Below are positions 61,357 through 64,000 of a DNA stretch of 64,000 nucleotides, in pieces. The stretch comes from Methylophilus sp. 5 (GTDB lineage: Bacteria > Pseudomonadota > Gammaproteobacteria > Burkholderiales > Methylophilaceae), in NCBI RefSeq assembly GCF_000515275.1, contig NZ_KI911560.1:124001-188000 (forward strand), in the 5' to 3' direction. The position numbers and the translations under genes were made by a program. Under the pieces are notes generated by a model. The model was not told the DNA's origin and ran no database searches. It saw only the letters and a program-made list of their open reading frames with translations. Numbering within the stretch: the first letter of the stretch is position 1; each line of letters begins with the position of its first letter.

Positions 61357-62513
61357 TAGCTGGACTTTCTTTCTTGCGATGATTTGCTTTCTTGCATTAA
61401 CTGGATAAAGCGGTCAAACAACACGCTCATTTCTTGCGGACCAGGGCTCGCTTCAGGGTGGCCCTGAAAGCTGAAGGCTGGCTTATCAGTACGTGTAATG
61501 CCTTGCAGGCTACCATCGAACAGTGAGACATGTGTCACTTTGACATTGGCTGGCAAACTCGTTGGATCCGCCGCGAAGCCATGGTTCTGGCTGGTGATAT
61601 ACACGCGCTTGCTTTCAACGTCTTGTACCGGATGATTAGCCCCGTGGTGACCAAACTTCATTTTCAATGTTTTGGCACCGCTCGCGAGAGCCAGCAACTG
61701 GTGGCCCAGGCAGATACCAAACGTCGGGATACCAGTATCAACCAGCGTTTTAATCGCAGTAATCGCGTAATCGCATGGCTCAGGGTCACCAGGGCCGTTA
61801 GACAGGAAGATACCGTCAGGCTGGTAGGCCAGTGCTTGTTCAGCCGTCGCCTGTGCTGGCAATACGGTGACTTTACAGCCACGCGAAACCAGCATGCGCA
61901 AAATGTTACGTTTGACACCGTAGTCAAACGCGACGACATGGAACTTAGATTCAGCCGCTTTGCTGAAACCTGAACCCAATTGCCACTCGGCTTCTGTAAA
62001 CTCATAAGGCTGAGTACAGCTGACCACTTTGGCCAAGTCCATCCCTGCCAGGCCTGGGAAACCATTCGCCAGAGCCAGGGCTTGCGCTTCATCGACAGAT
62101 TCGCCAGCCATGATACAGCCAGCCTGCGCACCTTTTTCGCGCAGAATGCGGGTCAGTTTGCGAGTATCGATATCGGCAATCGCCACCACATTGTTGGCGT
62201 TGAGATAATCGGAGAGATTTTGTTCACTGCGGAAATTGCTTTCCAATAAGGGCAAGTCACGAATAATCAGACCCGCAGCATAGACTTTGCCTGACTCGAC
62301 ATCTTCACTATTGGTACCGTAGTTACCAATGTGCGGATAAGTCAGTGTCACAATTTGTTCGGTGTAGGATGGATCAGTGAGAATTTCCTGATATCCGGTG
62401 ATAGATGTATTGAACACCACTTCACCGACCGTATGACCGGAAGCGCCAATGCTAATGCCCTTAAAAACAGTTCCATCTGCTAACACTAAAATCGCTGGAA
62501 TTGTTTTTGACAC
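61356..62513 (-). CDS. carA: Carbamoyl-phosphate synthase small subunit
   Basis: 385 residues from a GTG start ([16 protein letters not shown]). AAGGAG lies six bases before the GTG, and the length then matches E. coli (382); the 24 codons further upstream (to 62585) are leader. Glutamine amidotransferase with nucleophile Cys in [11 protein letters not shown] and His-Glu in [11 protein letters not shown]. Passes ammonia to CarB. Transcribed from a strong candidate promoter at 62652-62680, with a hairpin at the very 5' end of the predicted transcript. Confidence 0.96.
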   Translation of the reverse strand: MSKTIPAILVLADGTVFKGISIGASGHTVGEVVFNTSITGYQEILTDPSYTEQIVTLTYPHIGNYGTNSEDVESGKVYAAGLIIRDLPLLESNFRSEQNLSDYLNANNVVAIADIDTRKLTRILREKGAQAGCIMAGESVDEAQALALANGFPGLAGMDLAKVVSCTQPYEFTEAEWQLGSGFSKAAESKFHVVAFDYGVKRNILRMLVSRGCKVTVLPAQATAEQALAYQPDGIFLSNGPGDPEPCDYAITAIKTLVDTGIPTFGICLGHQLLALASGAKTLKMKFGHHGANHPVQDVESKRVYITSQNHGFAADPTSLPANVKVTHVSLFDGSLQGITRTDKPAFSFQGHPEASPGPQEMSVLFDRFIQLMQESKSSQERKSS

Positions 62514-62607
62514 CTTTAGCTCCTTAAGTTTGATACGAAACACATCGTTTAGAGGGTTCATCGCATCGCCAGAAACGGGGTTCAAGCTGCGGTGAATAGA
62601 TGTGCAA

Positions 62608-62638
62608 AACGGGAAAAGCTTGTTGGACTCTTCCCGTT
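62608..62638 (-). promoter_or_regulatory. hairpin in the carAB leader
   Basis: On the minus strand AACGGGAA and TTCCCGTT form an 8-base stem around a 15-base loop, followed by TTTG. It lies just after the predicted transcription start. It might be an attenuator-like or stabilising 5' hairpin; the T tract is short, so strong termination is unlikely. Confidence 0.45.
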
Positions 62639-62651
62639 CAGAATTAAAGCA

Positions 62652-62680
62652 TTATAGCGCAAATCGACTACTCACTCAAG
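62652..62680 (-). promoter_or_regulatory. sigma70 promoter of carAB
   Basis: Minus strand: TTGAGT, 17-base spacer, TATAAT (perfect -10), giving a start near 62645 and a leader of about 130 bases before the carA GTG. Confidence 0.65.
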
Positions 62681-62745
62681 GGCAACTGACAGGCAACATT
62701 CGTTTTGCCCCTTAACTAATCCAAGCGTTAAACACTATAGTGACA

Positions 62746-63552
62746 TCAGGTTTTATCAAACCCCAATACATCACGCATATCAAACAAGCCTTGTGGCTTA
62801 TCGGCCAAAAACTTGGCCGCACGCAATGCGCCTTGCGCAAAGGTGGCACGGCTAGAGGCCTTGTGGGTTAGCTCCACACGCTCACCCACGCCTGCCAGTA
62901 CCACAGTATGGTCTCCCACCACATCCCCACCACGCATGGTTGCAAAGCCAATCGTGCCAGTCTCGCGCTCGCCAGTCACGCCCTCTCGCGCATACACGGC
63001 ACAGTCTTTTAAAGCTTTATCTATGCCCTTAGCGGCAGCTTCGCCTAATCGCAACGCAGTGCCTGACGGCGCATCTACTTTATGGCGGTGATGCATCTCG
63101 ACCACTTCAATATCGTAGCCCTCGTTGAGCACGCGCGCAGCCTGCTCAACCAGATTAATCAGCAAAGTCACACCGACGCTCATATTCGGTGCAAATACCA
63201 CCCCAATATTTTTGGCAGCGGCAGCAATCTGTTCTTTTTCAGCCTCATTAAACCCTGTGGTGCCAATCACCAGCTTAACGTTTGCTTGCTGGCAGGCTTG
63301 CAAATACTGCATGCTGGCTTCTGGGCGGGTAAAATCGACCAGCACATCTGCGCCTTGCAACGCCGCAGCCACATCTGCACTAATGTTCACTCCAGTTTGC
63401 TTACCAAACTGTTCACCAGCATCCCGACCCAGCATCGGGCTCCCAGCACGATCCAGCGCAGCATGCAGTTGCAGGCCAGTATCAGAAAAAACACCATCCA
63501 GTAACGCATGTCCCATACGGCCAGACACACCAGCAATTACAACTTTCAACAT
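62746..63552 (-). CDS. dapB: 4-hydroxy-tetrahydrodipicolinate reductase
   Basis: 268 residues from MLKVVIAGVSGRMG; a GTG five codons upstream is possible but lacks a ribosome site. NAD(P)H site GVSGRMG near 8-14; active-site HHRHKVDAPSGTA near 154-166 with the catalytic His and Lys; TGERETGTIGFATMRGGDVVGDHTV after it. Reduces the DapA product in lysine and diaminopimelate synthesis. Same strand as carAB but separated by a 232-base gap with its own promoter. Confidence 0.97.
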   Translation of the reverse strand: MLKVVIAGVSGRMGHALLDGVFSDTGLQLHAALDRAGSPMLGRDAGEQFGKQTGVNISADVAAALQGADVLVDFTRPEASMQYLQACQQANVKLVIGTTGFNEAEKEQIAAAAKNIGVVFAPNMSVGVTLLINLVEQAARVLNEGYDIEVVEMHHRHKVDAPSGTALRLGEAAAKGIDKALKDCAVYAREGVTGERETGTIGFATMRGGDVVGDHTVVLAGVGERVELTHKASSRATFAQGALRAAKFLADKPQGLFDMRDVLGFDKT

Positions 63553-63585
63553 AACTCGCTCAATCACTTTTTAATAACTATGGGA

Positions 63586-64000
63586 TTAAAATCCGATTTG
63601 TTCCAGTACGCCGTCCAGATGCTCAGCACTACCTTCAGGCGCAGTCACCTGCTGGCTGCTGCCCGATGCCGCTTCGGCAGCAGAAGTAGCAGTTTCACGC
63701 ACAATCAACCAACGCTGGGTACTTGTATCCAGTTGCAACTCCAAACGCTTAGACATCTCGTCACGGTAGGATTTTGCTGCGTATGTTTGCGTGAATGTCG
63801 CAACCGCTAACTCCCCTGTTCGAGAGACATTGAGGTTGCTGATATCCAGGCTGATTTTACCTTGCTGCGGAGACAGACGCTTTTTACGTTGCGCTTCCCA
63901 GGCGGCACGGCTAGGTAACCCTTCAGGCACGAAAGCCGGTGAATACGCTGCAAAGTAGGCACTCGTATTCTTGCTACGCCAGGCTTGCGCCCAAGCCTGA
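63586..64000 (-). CDS. C-terminal part of a Cds6-like NTF2-fold protein (start beyond window edge)
   Basis: The frame is open to the last base of the window, so at least 137 residues at the C-terminus are seen. AWAQAWRSKNTSAYFAAYSP, FVPEGLPSRAAWEAQRKKRL, ISLDISNLNVS, FTQTYAAKSYRDEMSKRLELQ and RWLIVRETA match the NTF2-like C-terminal domain of Cds6-type and related TPR/L,D-transpeptidase proteins of betaproteobacteria, which act at the cell envelope. The GTG at 63930 is internal to this domain, so it is not the true start. A short Ser/Ala/Glu tail ends the protein. Confidence 0.75.
   Translation of the reverse strand, partial: QAWAQAWRSKNTSAYFAAYSPAFVPEGLPSRAAWEAQRKKRLSPQQGKISLDISNLNVSRTGELAVATFTQTYAAKSYRDEMSKRLELQLDTSTQRWLIVRETATSAAEAASGSSQQVTAPEGSAEHLDGVLEQIGF

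Overview
The window looks like a chromosomal segment of a betaproteobacterium, most probably a methylotroph of the Methylophilaceae. This is inferred from gene content and style: a homodimeric-type aceE/aceF plus a lipoyl-domain lpdA, a birA-coaX-SPOR operon, ftsH-folP-glmM, a yhbY/rlmE divergence, a carAB-greA-DUF4149 run, and a sucrose-phosphate synthase/amylosucrase pair of the kind known from methylotrophs. No rRNA, tRNA, CRISPR array or complete transposon was seen. Most of the window is ordinary, well-packed housekeeping sequence; the accessory signal sits in a few short stretches.

Layout. 1-3.3 kb: C-terminal part of a giant RTX (calcium-binding, type I secreted) protein, converging on mfd. 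7-9.2 kb: rpiA and an MltF-type lytic transglycosylase. 9.2-11.1 kb: a small scar island between mltF and serS, holding two unknown genes, a fragment of a type I secretion ATPase, a REP-like palindrome and three copies of one terminator hairpin. 11.1-17.1 kb: serS, a small GxxExxY gene packaged between inverted repeats, rarA, lolA, ftsK. 17.2-19.4 kb: dps (with a fossil-like attachment site at its 3' end), trxB, an Smr protein. 19.5-23.1 kb: a glycine-zipper protein, then a sulfide-response module: a Crp/Fnr regulator divergent from a BigR/SqrR-like repressor, a DUF442 (Blh-type) protein and a sulfide:quinone oxidoreductase. 23.1-38.1 kb: an M17 aminopeptidase, the pyruvate dehydrogenase genes aceE and aceF, then an AAA ATPase with a strong upstream palindrome, a radical SAM protein, two GH17 membrane proteins (one fused to a GT2 glucan synthase), and lpdA. 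38.1-42.7 kb: SPOR protein, coaX, birA, glnS.

42.7-45.1 kb is a compact defence-like island: a ParE/RelE-type toxin-antitoxin pair with a third overlapping 57-residue gene, a protein with a C-terminal Ymh/HEPN-like domain carrying an Rx4H motif, and a higBA pair with a palindromic operator. 45.1-51.1 kb: a flavin reductase, then sps-ams-mscS, which reads as an osmoadaptation operon making, turning over and venting around sucrose. 51.1-56.6 kb: a DUF457-like membrane protein, glmM, folP, ftsH, rlmE. 56.7-64 kb: yhbY, a DUF4149 protein, greA, carB, carA, dapB and the C-terminus of a Cds6-like (NTF2-fold) protein cut by the window edge.

The best candidates for something new are the HEPN-containing three-gene neighbourhood, the recoded repeat at the 3' end of dps, the terminator-duplicating scar between mltF and serS, the inverted-repeat-bounded GxxExxY unit, and the higher-order AABB duplication inside the RTX protein. 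All functional statements rest on reading motifs by eye; no database search was run.
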